From Carposina sasakii (taxonomy: Eukaryota; Arthropoda; Insecta; Lepidoptera; Carposinidae): DNA of 64,000 nucleotides. Location of the stretch: assembly GCA_014607495.2 (NCBI GenBank), contig CP053155.1, positions 1,984,001 through 2,048,000 on the forward strand, written 5' to 3'. The notes beneath the pieces are model-generated. The model did not search any database. It was given only the letters and a program-made list of their open reading frames with translations, and was not told the origin of the DNA. Below, piece by piece: positions 21,166 to 46,204 of the stretch (the first letter of the stretch is position 1; the number at the start of each line of letters is the position of its first letter). The position numbers were made by a program, and so were the translations under genes.

Positions 21166-21572
21166 AAGCCGAATACTTCTACAGAGCGGAGCGAATCATT
21201 ATTCTAAGTTTATCGTACGTTGACAGGTTAAATGTCGATAAATCGGTTTATAATATCGCGTTTCGCAGGTGATGCTACTTGAGCTGGTAATGCTGTGTTA
21301 TCGTATTTAAAATAAAATATGTCTATACATACACACCATAATAAAAATAACATTAAATATATTGTACCAGACAATGAAATAATTTTGAAATTCATCAAAA
21401 CAGAGATCACTAATGTGGTGTTTATAGATTGTGAATAACATAGCTAAGTTAGACAAAGAAAATAGCTCAATATTTCTAATCAAATTATACCGGACACTGC
21501 ACAATGAAAAGTCATGTATTCTGAGCGATTTTCCTCACCAAAATGTATCTAGGTACATCTTAACAAAATAAA

Positions 21573-34756
<13,184 letters not shown>

Positions 34757-35249
34757 GTTATAAACTCAAACGAAGGATGTTTATCACACTTTTACTTATT
34801 TATCTATATTTAGACCTAAGAAATGATAGCTAAATTGAATTAAAAGGGCAAAATCTGGAAAAGCTTCACTTTGTAGTTGTCAAGCTAATTCCAGCGCCAT
34901 TTTGGAAATAAATTGATTTTTTTTCTCATAATTTCCGATCTTCATCATTTGCCACGGGACAATACTTTTTGGCCGCAATATTTTATTCGGTGATTTGAGA
35001 ACTTTGTATGTATATGAGAATCTATGATGAAAATGTATAATTAAATTGGAAAAATTTATTAGCTTTGAAGTAGATAAATAGTATTGGTTGTCTTCGTAAA
35101 TGAATGAAGATTCTATCTAGCTAGAGAAATTAATCGAACGACAGTTATTGATCAAACAACGCTTACTAGGTGCTTACTTCTAAATGCATTCCAAACTTAG
35201 GCCGCCGACATTGCACATTATAACATATTGTATTGAGTAGCTAACTACA
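34757..35249. promoter_or_regulatory. Head-to-head promoter region, helicase and tektin
   Basis: The only spacer between two divergently transcribed genes; it must hold both 5' UTRs and both promoters. It is AT-rich without an evident TATA or CpG-rich core. A GCGCCATTTTGG block near 34890 is of the kind seen at housekeeping gene starts. Boundaries are those of coding starts, not of mapped transcripts. Confidence 0.45.
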
Positions 35250-38200
35250 ATGGATGCTTCAATACCAGTCTTTGAAAAGCCTCATCCTAGGTTGAGTGTA
35301 CCAGACTGGACTAGGAACATACAAAAGTTACAGCATGAAGCAAGGGTGCGTCGTTTCGGCTCTTACGAACTAAGGCAGCAAGCAAATCAGTTGAGAAATG
35401 AGTCCTCAGTCACTACTGTATGGGACAATTACACTAATAATGAGCTTTTGCGAGACAGGTAATAATATACTTACGGTACCTATCTACATAATAACACCAT
35501 GGTAGTTACAACACCACTTTTTTAAATGTTCTTTATGTGGGCTTACCTATCTGTAAATGCTCCATTTCTTATGCCTACTTACCTAAAAATGTTTCCCAGA
35601 ATATTTGAAGTGGATTCCTGGCGTGAAAAGCAAAGATTCACACGGGAGCAAGTGAGAGACGAGATACGGGCACTGAAGGAGGATAAGAATGCAACTGAAC
35701 TGCACTTGGAGTCTCTACAGATTCCACTCATGGTGGTATCCCAGTGTCTGTCCAACCGAGATCAGAGAGTACCTAAAGAGCTGACAAGAGATCAGCTAGG
35801 GGAGGAACTTAATAAGGTGACTACTAAATACGCCCGGGCGTTAATCTCTTTCCGGTTGAGTCGGATTTTCGCCCCACCACCGGATGAGAATCCCTCATTC
35901 TACAACTCAGGGCAACGGTGTGTATATAGGTACATACCTACTTAATCAGCACCGGCCCGAAGTAAATTTTAGAATGGAGCGAGATCCAATTATAGCGCCT
36001 CTCCTATTTGCTCCTAATAATATATAGGTACCTATATCTTTACCATTTAGGCGCCCTCTAGGATTTGGCGCCAGGAGCGACTGCTCCGTTCGCCGTATGG
36101 GCTGGCCGGCCCTGCTGACTGTACCTACTTGTGCACTATAATACTTATCTACTTATCACCTGCGTAGACGGCTGTGTTGAGATCACAGAACACTACCTAT
36201 ATATACGTTGAGATTTGGCCAACGAAATACGGTCATATTCAGAATTTTCTTTCAGTTAGGTACCTCTGTACATATAATTCACCTAGTACCTATGAGTCTT
36301 TCGCGTACTCTAGAGTCCGTTTTATAGAATAACTCCCTGATAATTCCTTTAGCTAGAATTAACATTTTTGCAGGCAGTAACTGAGAAAATGTAGTCATAT
36401 ACCTAGACATGATTGCTAGTGCCATTTTCAAATGACTATGTTGTGAAACGCACTTTGATGGTATTAGCAAAACATACCTAAGAGTAATAGGTTATAATTC
36501 TATTCTAAGAGTTATTCTTTATTCTACCTACCTACACAACGGCACCATTCCAGGAGCTTCACATAATAGAGAACAGCAAGCGCACCCTTATGGAGGTCTG
36601 CCACATGGGTTGGGAGAAGCTGAAAGAGCTAACCAATGTCCTCTGCCGACTCGAGCGGGAAATTCAGAATAAGGACGAGACGCTCAACCTGGAGTACCAT
36701 GTAAAGGACCTGAATAGACACAGCTCGGATATTTCTTATAAGATGGCACCTACGAGAGTGCCTGTTGAGTAAGTTTTTTTTACCTGTACCTACGGATATG
36801 TGTCAACCTTAAATACTAATGTAACATGTTACCTATCCTCAGTAAATTTTATAAACGTTGTTTGCTTCAGTCAGTTCTGTTCTTCCCATTATTGTTTCGT
36901 TGCGCTATGTGTTGCAGTAGGTCGCTTCCTAATAATTTAAGTCTGTTTACAGAAAGCGGGGAAATTCCTCGCTTCTTATTTCGTCTTCACTCTAGTAATT
37001 ACGTAATTTAATTTTATCTGTGAGATTGAAGAAGGATGTCTCAAGCTGAACCACCATAGAGGCAGTGGCGTAACTATTCCCTTCGAGGGTCGTGGCAAAT
37101 TCATCAAATGCCTCCGTAAATAAAGTTGGAAGTTGGGAATCTCCTTTGACCCCTTCAGGTTGGGGGCCGGCATTTTGCCGACTTGCCACGTTGTAGTTAC
37201 GCTGCCGAGCCTTACCTATCTATTTCCATCATAAAAGCGAGATATCGCTCTAAACTGCTTAAAGCGATATCTTGCTTCCACAGTCCTGTTTTAAGTTTAG
37301 CTCATAGTAATCCCCAGGTCGATGACAGAAGACAGCTACGTGCACTGTATAGAGAACACGATTAAAATAGCCGAGCAGTTGATGGGAGAATCCAAGGCTC
37401 TCCGCGCAACCATGTTCCGGAGCCGAGAAACCGCAAGGAACCAGATGTACGCGCAGAGCCAGCAGGTCGAGATGATCATGCGCAGACGGGTGTATGACAT
37501 ACAACGAGCGAGGAATGAGATGGAGTGGCAGAAGAATAAGGTAAATATCTTGTATTATACAGGGTGTAACAGAAAGGGTATGTTAAGCGAAAAGCTATGT
37601 AAATAGCCCACTGTAAAGAACATATTTCCAAAATTTGACACTCGAAATCACATGTTTATTTTTTAACATTGTATGGACATTCTTGAGTTGTTTAGAAATT
37701 CTCCATACTATCTGGAAAAATAAACATCTGATTTCGAGTCTGAAATTTTGTGGGTAGGTTCCTTTTAGTTGGCTATTTACATAGCTTTTCGCTTAACATA
37801 CCCCTTTTGTTACACCCTGTATAGTGTTCAGTGATTTTGAAAATATGAATTTGTTCATAGACTTTTGATGCTGACTGTACCTTGAATAAGGTAAGTTTGT
37901 TATCTTTTAATATGGATATTAGGGTCGATTCCGGCAGTCACACTTAAACCTAATATTACTCAGGTCTATCTCTCTCCGTTCTTAACATAAATGACTAAGA
38001 GAGAAAAGGACAGGTAGGACTAAATTTAAGTTTAGGTTTAAGTGTGACTGCCGGAATCGACCATATTATGAGGATATAGCTAGCTGGGGCTGATTTGTGG
38101 TTTGTCTGATGTTGTCTTCTAGAAGGCAGATGTGAGATAGGTACCTACCTACTACGTGCAATAGACTTCGGAAAAGAACTCGAATTCAGGCCCTCACTCC

Positions 38201-39917
38201 TCACCTTACCCAGACCTATGTCTCTCATCCTCAAAATATGTGCCTATTTGTAAGCAGTAGGCACCAGATTATTTACCTTCTCCATCACCCTTACCTACTG
38301 GTTACTGTCGTTGTTGTTGTTTTCTCGTCTATATTTAATATCTACTACCTATTGTTATCAGCGAATAATATATTTCTCTTTTCAGCTAGAGTCCAATTTA
38401 AAGAAAGTGGACAGAGAGATAGAGAGCCTGAGGGCCGCTGTAGCAGACAAGATAAACCCCACCAAACTGGTGGAAACCCGCCTGGAAATGAGGACCCGCA
38501 GACCAGTTCTAGAGAGAGTGCAGGTGTGATAATTTATTTGGGAATGTCGAATCTTCTTCACTTTAACTGTTAACGTACCTACCTACCGCATGTAGAAACA
38601 TACCTTCCAATAAGCCAGTTTGTTAAAATCTTGCTTATTTTCTATTATAGATGTTTTTCCGTCTCAGTCACTCATGAGCCTTCAAGCGAGGTGTCATTGT
38701 ACGAAATTGTTCGTAAACTGCGTACGCGCTTTACACTGTACATACCTATCTACTTATGTTATTATTTTTTAGGATAAGCCCATGCGTGGTCTGATCGAAG
38801 AGTATGAAAGAGTTCATTTGAGTAGCAATATGTTGGAAAAGAAACTAGAAGAGGCTTTGTAAGTATATGCCTATTATTATTTATTTTGATATGCAAAAGT
38901 TTTATACTATTGACATTATGTATCCAATCCACCACCCGGTGTCCTCTCCTACTCACTGTTCAGTTGTCGATTTAAAAGTTGTCCTATGGGACACTGAACA
39001 TATGTAATAAGTAAATAATAGGTAATCTTATTTTGTTGTAATGATGTTGTAATGATGCGGGACTTCACTAGAACACATCAGCTGCATCTCCTTCCGTGTA
39101 TGTCGGAGTCGTCTAAGGAATTTAGGGCAAGAGAACTCTAGAAACTTGTCACTTGGGGACACAAATCATTAAATATGTATAAAAAGGTTTAGGAGCTAGT
39201 TTTTAAACCCACAAAGTTCCCCAGATCCCTGTCCGTGTATGCCGTAAGAGTCGACCAAGCAACTCAGGCATTCTCTCAGACAATAAGCTAGCAACTTGTC
39301 ACTGATCATTTTCAAACAACAAATTTATTTTGATTTGATTATTTGATTATCAGTAATCTTTGCTCTCCGCGCCAATTGTATCGGGCGATCCTGTGACTAA
39401 TTAAATGGGCTTATTGGTTATTGTGACATAGCTGTTTTTTGGATCACTTGTGTGTGATCCATTAGGGTTGATCAGTTACTTCAACTTTTTTTTGGAAATG
39501 ATCTTTTGGTTAAAATTTAAATTTCAAGTAATTTTCTAAGGCCTATTTAAACGAACTATTTTTTTCCTGTAAATATAAAAAAAAAAATTGGAAATTTTTG
39601 GAATTTTCCTGCAAAAATTTTCACTGTTTTCCGCCTCAGAATCATGGTCTGAAGTCATTGTATCAATATTTGCCTGGCTGTCACAAACACCCTGTATGTA
39701 ATAATTATGTATGTATGAGTAAATCCCCAGGTGCACCTACCACGGCATGTACAGCCATTACGAGCGTGTGACCAAGGACCTGGAGTACAAGAACCAGGCG
39801 CTGGAGACAGACCGGCGCCTCGTGGATATCCGGAAACCGATCCACACGCCCGAAGAGACCGAGTTCAGGAGGAACCTTGGTTATTGTCATATGACGGATG
39901 AGATCGCGCCTCAATAA
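35250..39917 (+). CDS. Tektin family protein (axonemal microtubule filament)
   Basis: Tektins are coiled-coil filaments inside the doublet microtubules of cilia and flagella; in insects, mainly sperm tails. Seven exons with matching phases: 35250-35458, 35600-35816, 36554-36768, 37318-37540, 38386-38523, 38773-38858, 39731-39917, giving 424 residues, the normal tektin size. Visible: N-terminal PDWTRNIQKLQHEARVRRF, long heptad-like stretches throughout, ELTRDQLGEELNK, NQMYAQSQQVEMIMRRRVYD and TRLEMRTRRP. The family nonapeptide RPNVELCRD appears here as RPVLERVQD, split across the exon 5/6 junction. The final exon reads TYHGMYSHYERVTKDLEYKN and ends TDEIAPQ. Introns contain MITEs of families A, D and G. 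The family is firm; which paralogue (TEKT1-5 or insect A/C) is not. Confidence 0.88.
37560..37819. repeat. MITE family A, copy 2
   Basis: Ends CAGGGTGTAACAGAAAGGG and CCCCTTTTGTTACACCCTG with TA on both sides; internal arms also pair (TATGTTAAGCGAAAAGCTAT). Lies 19 bases after the donor of tektin exon 4. Confidence 0.85.
37923..38062. repeat. MITE family D, clean copy
   Basis: A 140-bp palindromic element: GGTCGATTCCGGCAGTCACA and TGTGACTGCCGGAATCGACC are exact inverted ends, continued by TTAAACCTAA and its complement. Sits in tektin intron 4. Confidence 0.85.
39313..39694. repeat. MITE family G, partial copy 3
   Basis: Matches copy 1 from the 'ttttgatttgatta' block through 'gggcgatcctgtgactaatt' to the end TGCCTGGCTGTCACAAACAC-CCTG. 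The left inverted end is absent or diverged. In the last tektin intron, about 36 bases before the final exon. Confidence 0.65.
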
Positions 39918-39981
39918 GAACTTTAGGGAACCATGTAGGTACCTATACACATATATTACCTATTTTGACGTTAGTCGCGTA

Positions 39982-40368
39982 TAGGGTTACCATATCTCAG
40001 GATTTGTCCGGAGTTTTCAGAATTTTTCAATTTTTCTTTCTCAGGATTGCGGCCGGATTTTGCATATCTCGTGATATCTCAGGATTTTAAAAAATCTCTT
40101 CAATTAAAAGTTAAACCAACTGAAAATCAGTTAAAATCTATACTTATTTATCCAAGTGAAACAAACTAAAAATAATCTTTTGGTAACAACCCCGTCCCGC
40201 CGCTTTGAGTGCGATGTGCAAGTTGCAACGCGTGAGCTAGATCAGCAGTGTATAAAACGATAATAATACGTTTTTGAGAGAAAATTCTTAACTCTATAAA
40301 ATCTCAGAACCTTTCCATGGAAATCAGGCCTTTTCTCCGGTCTTTTGATTTTTCATCTGGTAACCCTA
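39982..40368. repeat. hAT-type MITE with perfect 8-bp target duplication
   Basis: 387 bp with ends TAGGGTTACCA and the complement of TGGTAACCCTA. The octamer GTCGCGTA occurs immediately on both sides (39974-39981 and 40369-40376). The interior has no coding sequence. Starts about 65 bases after the tektin stop codon. Confidence 0.88.
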
Positions 40369-40379
40369 GTCGCGTAGGA

Positions 40380-41095
40380 CCTTTGCGAATTTTTGATAGG
40401 TATGGCAAAAGTATATTGTAGAAGACGCCGTGTTTCAAAACGGCTAGGCATTTCAAATATAATTTTAACTACGCGTTTTGGATGGAGACGATTTGGCTTC
40501 TAGCACTATCTAAGTACTACCAGACACTGTGTTCAACTTAACAATAGATTAAGAATAATTACTGTAACCTTGGCGGCTAAAGCTAAATAAGGCAGTTGTC
40601 GCATCGCCAACGATAAGCTAGTAAAGCTAGAACAGGAATTTGGTATCCTTTTCTATGAGCTAGAATAGAATAGAAACAAGCGCGAGTTTTATGAGACTGT
40701 TGTTGAAAGCACTCTGACCTCCTAGAGTATATAGTGTTCTGTAAGCTCTGACAAGCTAGAGCGAACAATTTGAATTGAACGGATCGAACAGTCAGCGAGG
40801 AACTAATTATATCGCCTCTTTACAAAAACAATGTGACATCTCATAAAGTAGTGGTTTATATTATAAAATATCACGGTTATGTTCTCGCAAAGATGCGATA
40901 TGCCTCTCTTTTTTACATGGAATACGGAATGAATCTGCACATTTCTTGAGCGAGTTAGTCGCTTTCTTGCCAGACGATGGGACAACTGCCTAAGGTTGCT
41001 ATTTCATTAGAGATTTGCTATGTTTCTTTGCTGTGGATGCGTTTTATATCCATTGATATCATGGACCAATGAATATGATTGGCGGATATCACACA
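40380..41095. other. Spacer, nothing recognised
   Basis: AT-rich DNA between the hAT MITE and the LINE cluster. The short reading frames on the minus strand look random. Confidence 0.35.
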
Positions 41096-41230
41096 CATCA
41101 TCATCATCATCATCAGCCTATTGCAGTCTACTGCTGGACGTAGGCCTCCCCCAGGGCACGCCACAAGACTGCCATGGGAGTATTTGCCCATAGTCACCAC
41201 GCTGGGCAGGCGGGTTGGTGACGGCAGTTT
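41096..41230 (-). repeat. RTE-like LINE 3'-end fragment
   Basis: An (ATC)n tail followed by CAGCCTATTGCAGTCTACTG and 'ctggacgtaggcctccccca', the complement of the ending seen at 24470-24535. It is cut off where the tail of the next LINE begins (41230). Confidence 0.65.
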
Positions 41231-41442
41231 GTAAGATAAGATAAGATAAGATAAATCTTTATTTGCAATTAAACATAGTAAATTAAGATGTCACATATAA
41301 AAAATTGTCCTTATGTCTAGCCAATTAAACTTAGCATGCAAATTATAAAGTAAACTAAACTACATTAAATTAAATTTATAATTACAATGTCAAATAATAA
41401 TTGGTACCTAGTTATCTTTGTTCCTACACTTAAAGAAATCTT

Positions 41443-42789
41443 CTAAATTATAAAAGTTTTTTCCTGAAGCCACTTGCGTAGTCTAATTTTAAATATTGAA
41501 TTATTTAATAGTTTTATATCGTTTGGTAATTTGTTATATATTTTTACACACATTGTAAGACAGCTTTTACCATATTTAGCTGACTTTGGTATTTCGTCAT
41601 GAACTAACCTATTAGGGTTTCTTTTTAGTCTGTTATTTACAGCACATGATTTTACAAATAGATCCTTGTGTTTGCTGACAAAACTACTAACTTCAAGGAT
41701 ATATAAACAAGGTAATGGTAACAAACCAAGGTCTTTAAAAAATGGCTCACACGACTCGTCGGGTGGGATTCCGCAGATAGCTCTGATACATTTCTTTTGT
41801 GCAATAAACGCTTTATCTTTATCTGTACTATTACCCCATAATGGAAGACCGTACCTCAATATGGACTCCACGTATGCCTGATAGCATGTGTTTGCTGTGC
41901 TTCTGTTTGTAACGTTTTTGATGTGGCATAGTGCATAAACAAATTGATTAATTCTATGACATAAGTTTTCTATATGTGATTTCCAATCTAAGTTTTGGTC
42001 TATCGTTACGCCTAGAAATTTATTTTTAGTTATTTCGTTTATTTTAGTTATGCTTAAATTAAAATTATATTGAGGATGTTTTGATTGATTAAATTGTATA
42101 AAATTAGACTTATTTAGGTTAATTTTGAGATTATTTAATTCTAGCCATTTAATTATGATGTCAATAGTATTATTAATGTCAGTTTCATGGTCATGGATTG
42201 AATTGTATTTTTTATTAGTTGTCACAATAATCGAGATGTCATCAGCAAATAAAACACATTTATGTGGCGTGGCTTGTGCAATATTATTTATATATAAAAT
42301 AAATAAAAATGGTCCCAGAACACTCCCCTGTGGGACCCCACATTTGTTATCTCGGGACTTAGAGTAGTAACTTAAAAGTTCGTTTTTTACTATTTTATTT
42401 ATTATTACAAATTGTTGACGGCCACTAAGATAAGAGGATATCCAACTGAGCGCCGTACCTCTTATGCCCATAGTTTCTAATTTTTGTAGTAGGATCTCAT
42501 GGGAAACAAAATCAAAAGCTTTTGATAAATCAAAGAACAGTCCAGTGGTAAAATAATTGTTATTAATGTTGGTCAAGATAGTCCTGACAAGATAAAACAT
42601 AGCAAGTGTAGTCGATTTGTTTTTCTGAAAGCCAAATTGATCGTTTGATATAATATTGTACTTCAAGCAAAAATCAATGACTCTTGTACATGCATTTTCA
42701 ATAACTTTAGACAGTATTGGTACAAGAGTAATGGGACGATAATTATTTATATCTGTATTCTTGCCTTTCTTATAGAGTGGCTTTCGCAT
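41443..42789 (-). pseudogene. LINE reverse transcriptase, 5'-deleted
   Basis: 448 codons opening directly in the first RT motif (KPLYKKGKNTDINNYRPITL). Conserved blocks follow: QFGFQKNKSTTLAM, LFFDLSKAFDFVSHEILL, GVPQGSVLGPFLFILYINN and the catalytic VLFADDISIIV. The C-terminal CYQAYVESILRYGLPLWG and the CIRAICGI blocks are typical of LINE proteins. The frame is uninterrupted, but without endonuclease it cannot retrotranspose on its own. Confidence 0.85.
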
Positions 42790-42989
42790 GATTTACAAGC
42801 CCACTTTTTCTTACTTTCACTGCTTTTTAAGAGATATAATTTCTCTGAATAACCAGTACAATTAAATTCATAATGTTTTTTACAATTACAGCAATGCATA
42901 GTGTTTTTCGGATCTGTTTGTTTGTTGCATATATTGCATGTGACAAGTGTCGCCACCTTACGTTCGGATTTTGCACTTTTAGGCTTCAT
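42747..42989 (-). pseudogene. LINE ORF1 N-terminal fragment with PHD-like zinc finger
   Basis: 80 codons from a good ATG (MKPKSAKSERKVATLV). Cysteines and a histidine are spaced C-x2-C ... C-x2-C ... H ... C ... C-x2-C (CNICNKQTDPKNTMHCCNC, HYEFNC, WACKSC), a PHD-type zinc finger as in ORF1 of several LINE groups. It overlaps the RT frame by 43 bases because of an internal deletion. Confidence 0.75.
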
Positions 42990-42992
42990 TGT

Positions 42993-43218
42993 TGTTGACT
43001 TCAGAGTTTAAATAACAAATAGCATTAAGTAAGACTTCTTTATTTAGTTTAAAATAGATTACAAAACGAGAAAACTACACGGCAAGACGGCCATGACACG
43101 ACAATGAAAGAGGCCTCCTCTAGCGGCCAAAACTGAACCTCTCGTTTTTTTATACAAACAAAGCTAACATTGAAACTAAACCACACTGCCACCGTATTAT
43201 TAAATTTATACTTTAATA
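42993..43218 (-). repeat. Copia 3' LTR
   Basis: Direct repeat of 51826-52051. In element orientation it begins TATTAAAGTATAAATTT, which is unusual since LTRs normally begin TG, and ends GAAGTCAACA. The target duplication fixes these borders. Confidence 0.9.
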
Positions 43219-43324
43219 CTCCTACTTAAATTTATAATGAATACCTATCCAAGTTATTCTAAAGAAGAGAACTTATCTAGCCTTTGACACAACTTAAAGC
43301 TCATTCTTAAGGTAACCTACCTAC

Positions 43325-44143
43325 TTACGTATTTAGGACCAATACATTATCTCTATTATCAATAAATTTACCAGGAGGTAAGGCTTTTGTTAAAAAATCT
43401 GCTAGTTGACACATACTCTGTACATACTTAATATTAATTATATTCTCTTCAACTTTTTCTCTAATAAAATTGTACCTTACATCTATGTGCTTTGTTCGCT
43501 TGTGAAACACAGGATTATGAATTAATTTGATAGCACTCCGGTTATCTATGCATAAGGTTATTGCTAATTGAGGTTCATCTATATCTTTTAATAACTGCCT
43601 AAGCCATAAAATTTCTTTGGCAGCTTCACTTGCGGCCATATATTCTGACTCTGTAGTTGACAAAGCCACTGTATTTTGCTTTCTACTTGTCCAGGTAATA
43701 GGCCCTCCATTAAACATAAAAATATACCCAGTATTTGATTTTCTAGAATCAATGTCTGAGGCAAAATCAGAATCAGAATAACCTACTAGATCACTATTAC
43801 TGTTATAAGTTATAGAAATATCTTTAGTTTGTAATAAATATCGAAATATCCTTTTAACTGCATTTACATGATCCTTACTAGGATTGTTTAAGTATCTGCT
43901 AACTATATTAAATGCATAAGAGATATCAGGTCTAGACACAGACGATAAAAACATAAGGGCTCCCACTGCTTCCCTATATGGAAAGTTTGTCACACTATCA
44001 TTTACATTTTTCGTTAAAATTACATTATTATCAGCAGGAGTAGTACAAGGGCTAGCTTCCGACATATTAAATTTGTTTATTATTTGTTCAATATAGTATT
44101 TTTGGCTTATAACAATTGACTCCTTATTCTTAGTTATCTGCAT
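43325..44143 (-). pseudogene. Copia polyprotein, RNase H part
   Basis: Continues the RT frame interrupted by BEL: QITKNKESIVISQKYYIEQI, then the connection region (YREAVGALMFLSSVSRPDIS) and RNase H with YSDSDFASD, TSRKQNTVALSTTESEYMA, CIDNRSAIKL and KHIDVRYNFIREKV. All are Copia hallmarks. The frame stays open to its natural end (the frame continues into the BEL LTR upstream of 44143). Confidence 0.9.
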
Positions 44144-44520
44144 TGTTTGCGCGAAGTCCTGGATGACGTTCAGCGTTGAAAATCCTTGAGGTACGTAGGA
44201 GGCAGCAAATGATGACAATTTGGCTTTTCAGAGTTACAAATTTATTGCTGTAACTTTACAGTAATTACTTATTATGCGAAAGAATACGAAAATAACGTTA
44301 AATTAAATATATGATTGCTTGATGGTAGATTTAAGACGAATGCGTAGTCCACACGCCGCGCTGGCTGTCAGCCTCTCTCGAAACATCTTCGCCCAATCGC
44401 AGAGCAGGTAAATGACGAGTAATCGATGTTGATTGGCTCTTGATCACGCCATACGTTTGGACAGTCGTCTATACAATTTTGAAGCATGTAGGTACATCTA
44501 TTTATATAGGTGCGTTGACA
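44144..44520 (-). repeat. BEL/Pao 3' LTR
   Basis: Direct repeat of 50198-50574. Contains a short AT-rich segment but no coding sequence. Confidence 0.93.
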
Positions 44521-44580
44521 TACTCCCGGCCTTGGAAACTTCAGGTTTTCAACAAATTTTAATTGCTTAATACAGTATCT

Positions 44581-45177
44581 TCATTGATCTGGATGGAAGA
44601 GAGGACAGATCTTCGAAAATGCGCGTCTCACTATACCTCTGACAGTTCTTATATCAGCTACTCGCGCGACACCATCCCGACCTGGATACGTTTTAATAAT
44701 GCGCCCAAGATTCCATTTTAAGGGAGGAGTATTATCTTCCTTAATTACTACTAAGGTATTTTCCTTAAGGTCATCTGACTGGAATTTCCATTTTGATCTC
44801 GTCTGCAACTCTGACACATATTCCTTGGACCAGCGTTTCCAGAACTCTTGGCGGATTTGTTCTACTCTCTGATAACGCGTTAGTCTGTGCTCCGGAACGC
44901 AGTTCAGGTCAGCGTTCACAGGTGCTGTCAATGGACGGCCAATCAAGAAATGCCCTGGACTAAGCGGTGTAAGATCATGAGGATCAGTAGACATTGGATA
45001 TAGCGGTCTGGAGTTGAGCACGGCCTCAATCTGAGATAATACAGTGGTTAGCTCTTCGAATGTCAAATGTGCGTTACCTACAGCGCGACGCAAGTGATAT
45101 TTACAACTTTTTATACCCGCCTCATACATTCCTCCGAAATGGCTAGCGTATGGTGGATTCATTCGGAATTTAATCAT
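44581..45177 (-). pseudogene. BEL polyprotein, integrase C-terminal part
   Basis: 198 codons beginning MIKFRMNPPYASHFGGMYEA. The FGGMYEAGIKS block carries the catalytic glutamate of the D,D-35-E integrase. It is followed by ...TTVLSQIEAVLNSRPLYP, GHFLIGRPL and the DUF5641-like C-terminal SH3-like region (LVVIKEDNTPPLKWNLGRI). Separated from the preceding integrase part by indels around 45178-45235. Confidence 0.88.
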
Positions 45178-45202
45178 TTGAGATGTAGCGTACTCCTGTA
45201 TA

Positions 45203-46204
45203 TCACCAGATAAACTTAAAGAAAATTTTTAAAATCATTTTTGAGCCCAACAAATTTTTTCCGTTATCGCTAATTATTTCTAATGGTTTGCCTCTACGGG
45301 AAATAAAACGTTTAAGTGCCAATAAGTATCCGTCAGACGATAGGTCACTGACCACTTCTAAGTGAACTGCTCTGGTCACCAGACATACAAATAAGCAAAT
45401 ATATGATTTAAAAGTTTTCGCACCCTTGCCTTTGCGGTTCAAAATAAGCACTGGACCAGCATAGTCCACTCCAGTAAACATGAAACAGTTCCCCGGTTCT
45501 AAACGTTGTGAAGGTAAGTTGCCCATTATAGGGTTCAAAGTTCGACCTAACATTCGTTTGCACGTTGTACAGTCATGTACAATTTTTCGCGCCAAATTTC
45601 TACCTCCTACAGGCCACCAAGTTTCTCTTATTGTGTACAATAATAGCTGCGGCGGCGAATGCAATAGTCGGATATGTTCGAATCGAAATAATAATATAGC
45701 TAAATAATGCTTACACGAAATTAAGATAGGATGCCTTTTCTCAAAGTTAAACTGACTTGAGTTATCCAACCGACCTCCTACCCGTAATAGATTATTTTCG
45801 TCTACAAATAAATTTAATTTTGTTAAACTTGCACCATGACTATTGTCTAACAGCTGTTTTCGTGATAAGCAATCGTAGGCCTCCCAATATGACTCACGCT
45901 GCGCCACCCTAGCGAGTGTAAACATGGCTTCATTCAACTCATCGACACTTAGCAAGCCTGATCGTTTGTTTATTTTATTGCGCGTATTATAAATAAATCT
46001 CAAAACGTAGGCAGCACTGCGTTGTAAGCGATTAAATTGGGAAAACCGATGAAAAGGAAACCACCCTTGTTGTTCGCAACTCGTTGTGCAGCTGAGTGTA
46101 TTAGGTGATGATTTAATCTCAGGTAATTCAATGTCTTGATCAATTACTGGTACGGAATTCAATTCCCATTGATATCGCGAAGGTATTCTGGACCTTGTAG
46201 CCAA
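45203..46204 (-). pseudogene. BEL polyprotein, RNase H tail and integrase N-terminal part
   Basis: Holds the H2C2 zinc-binding region of integrase (HIRLLHSPPQLLLYT ... HDCTTCKRM) and the first two catalytic aspartates (FTGVDYAGPV and IISDNGKNLLG). The frame joins the preceding ORF after a one-base shift near 46165 and breaks again near 45215 before the catalytic glutamate. Confidence 0.88.

Larger units (their letters stand above)
18946..21205. mobile_element. Long inverted-repeat (foldback) DNA element, composite
   Basis: The left arm (about 18946-19310) is mirrored by the right arm (about 20625-21205, minus an insertion). Matching landmarks are TCGCTCCGCTCTGTAGAAG, the 'ttatgattaagc' block, 'ttgtcaataatgtgcca' and 'tagttccccgtgg' with their complements. 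No transposase is visible, so the element looks non-autonomous. It holds an RTE scrap (19380-19490), an inverted-repeat insertion (about 19892-20513) and a hAT MITE (20948-21165). Family is not recognised. Confidence 0.8.
41231..42989 (-). mobile_element. LINE with PHD-type ORF1, internally deleted, split by a Copia element
   Basis: On the minus strand: start of ORF1 (42989-42747), a direct jump into the reverse transcriptase (42789-41443), a short 3' region, and a (CTTAT)n-like tail at 41231-41256. The endonuclease, most of ORF1 and the N-terminal RT are missing. The Copia element at 42993-52051 is inserted just upstream of the ORF1 ATG, so the 5' UTR continues beyond 52057. CR1/Daphne-like by the PHD-type ORF1 and microsatellite tail; the clade is inference. 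Confidence 0.8.
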
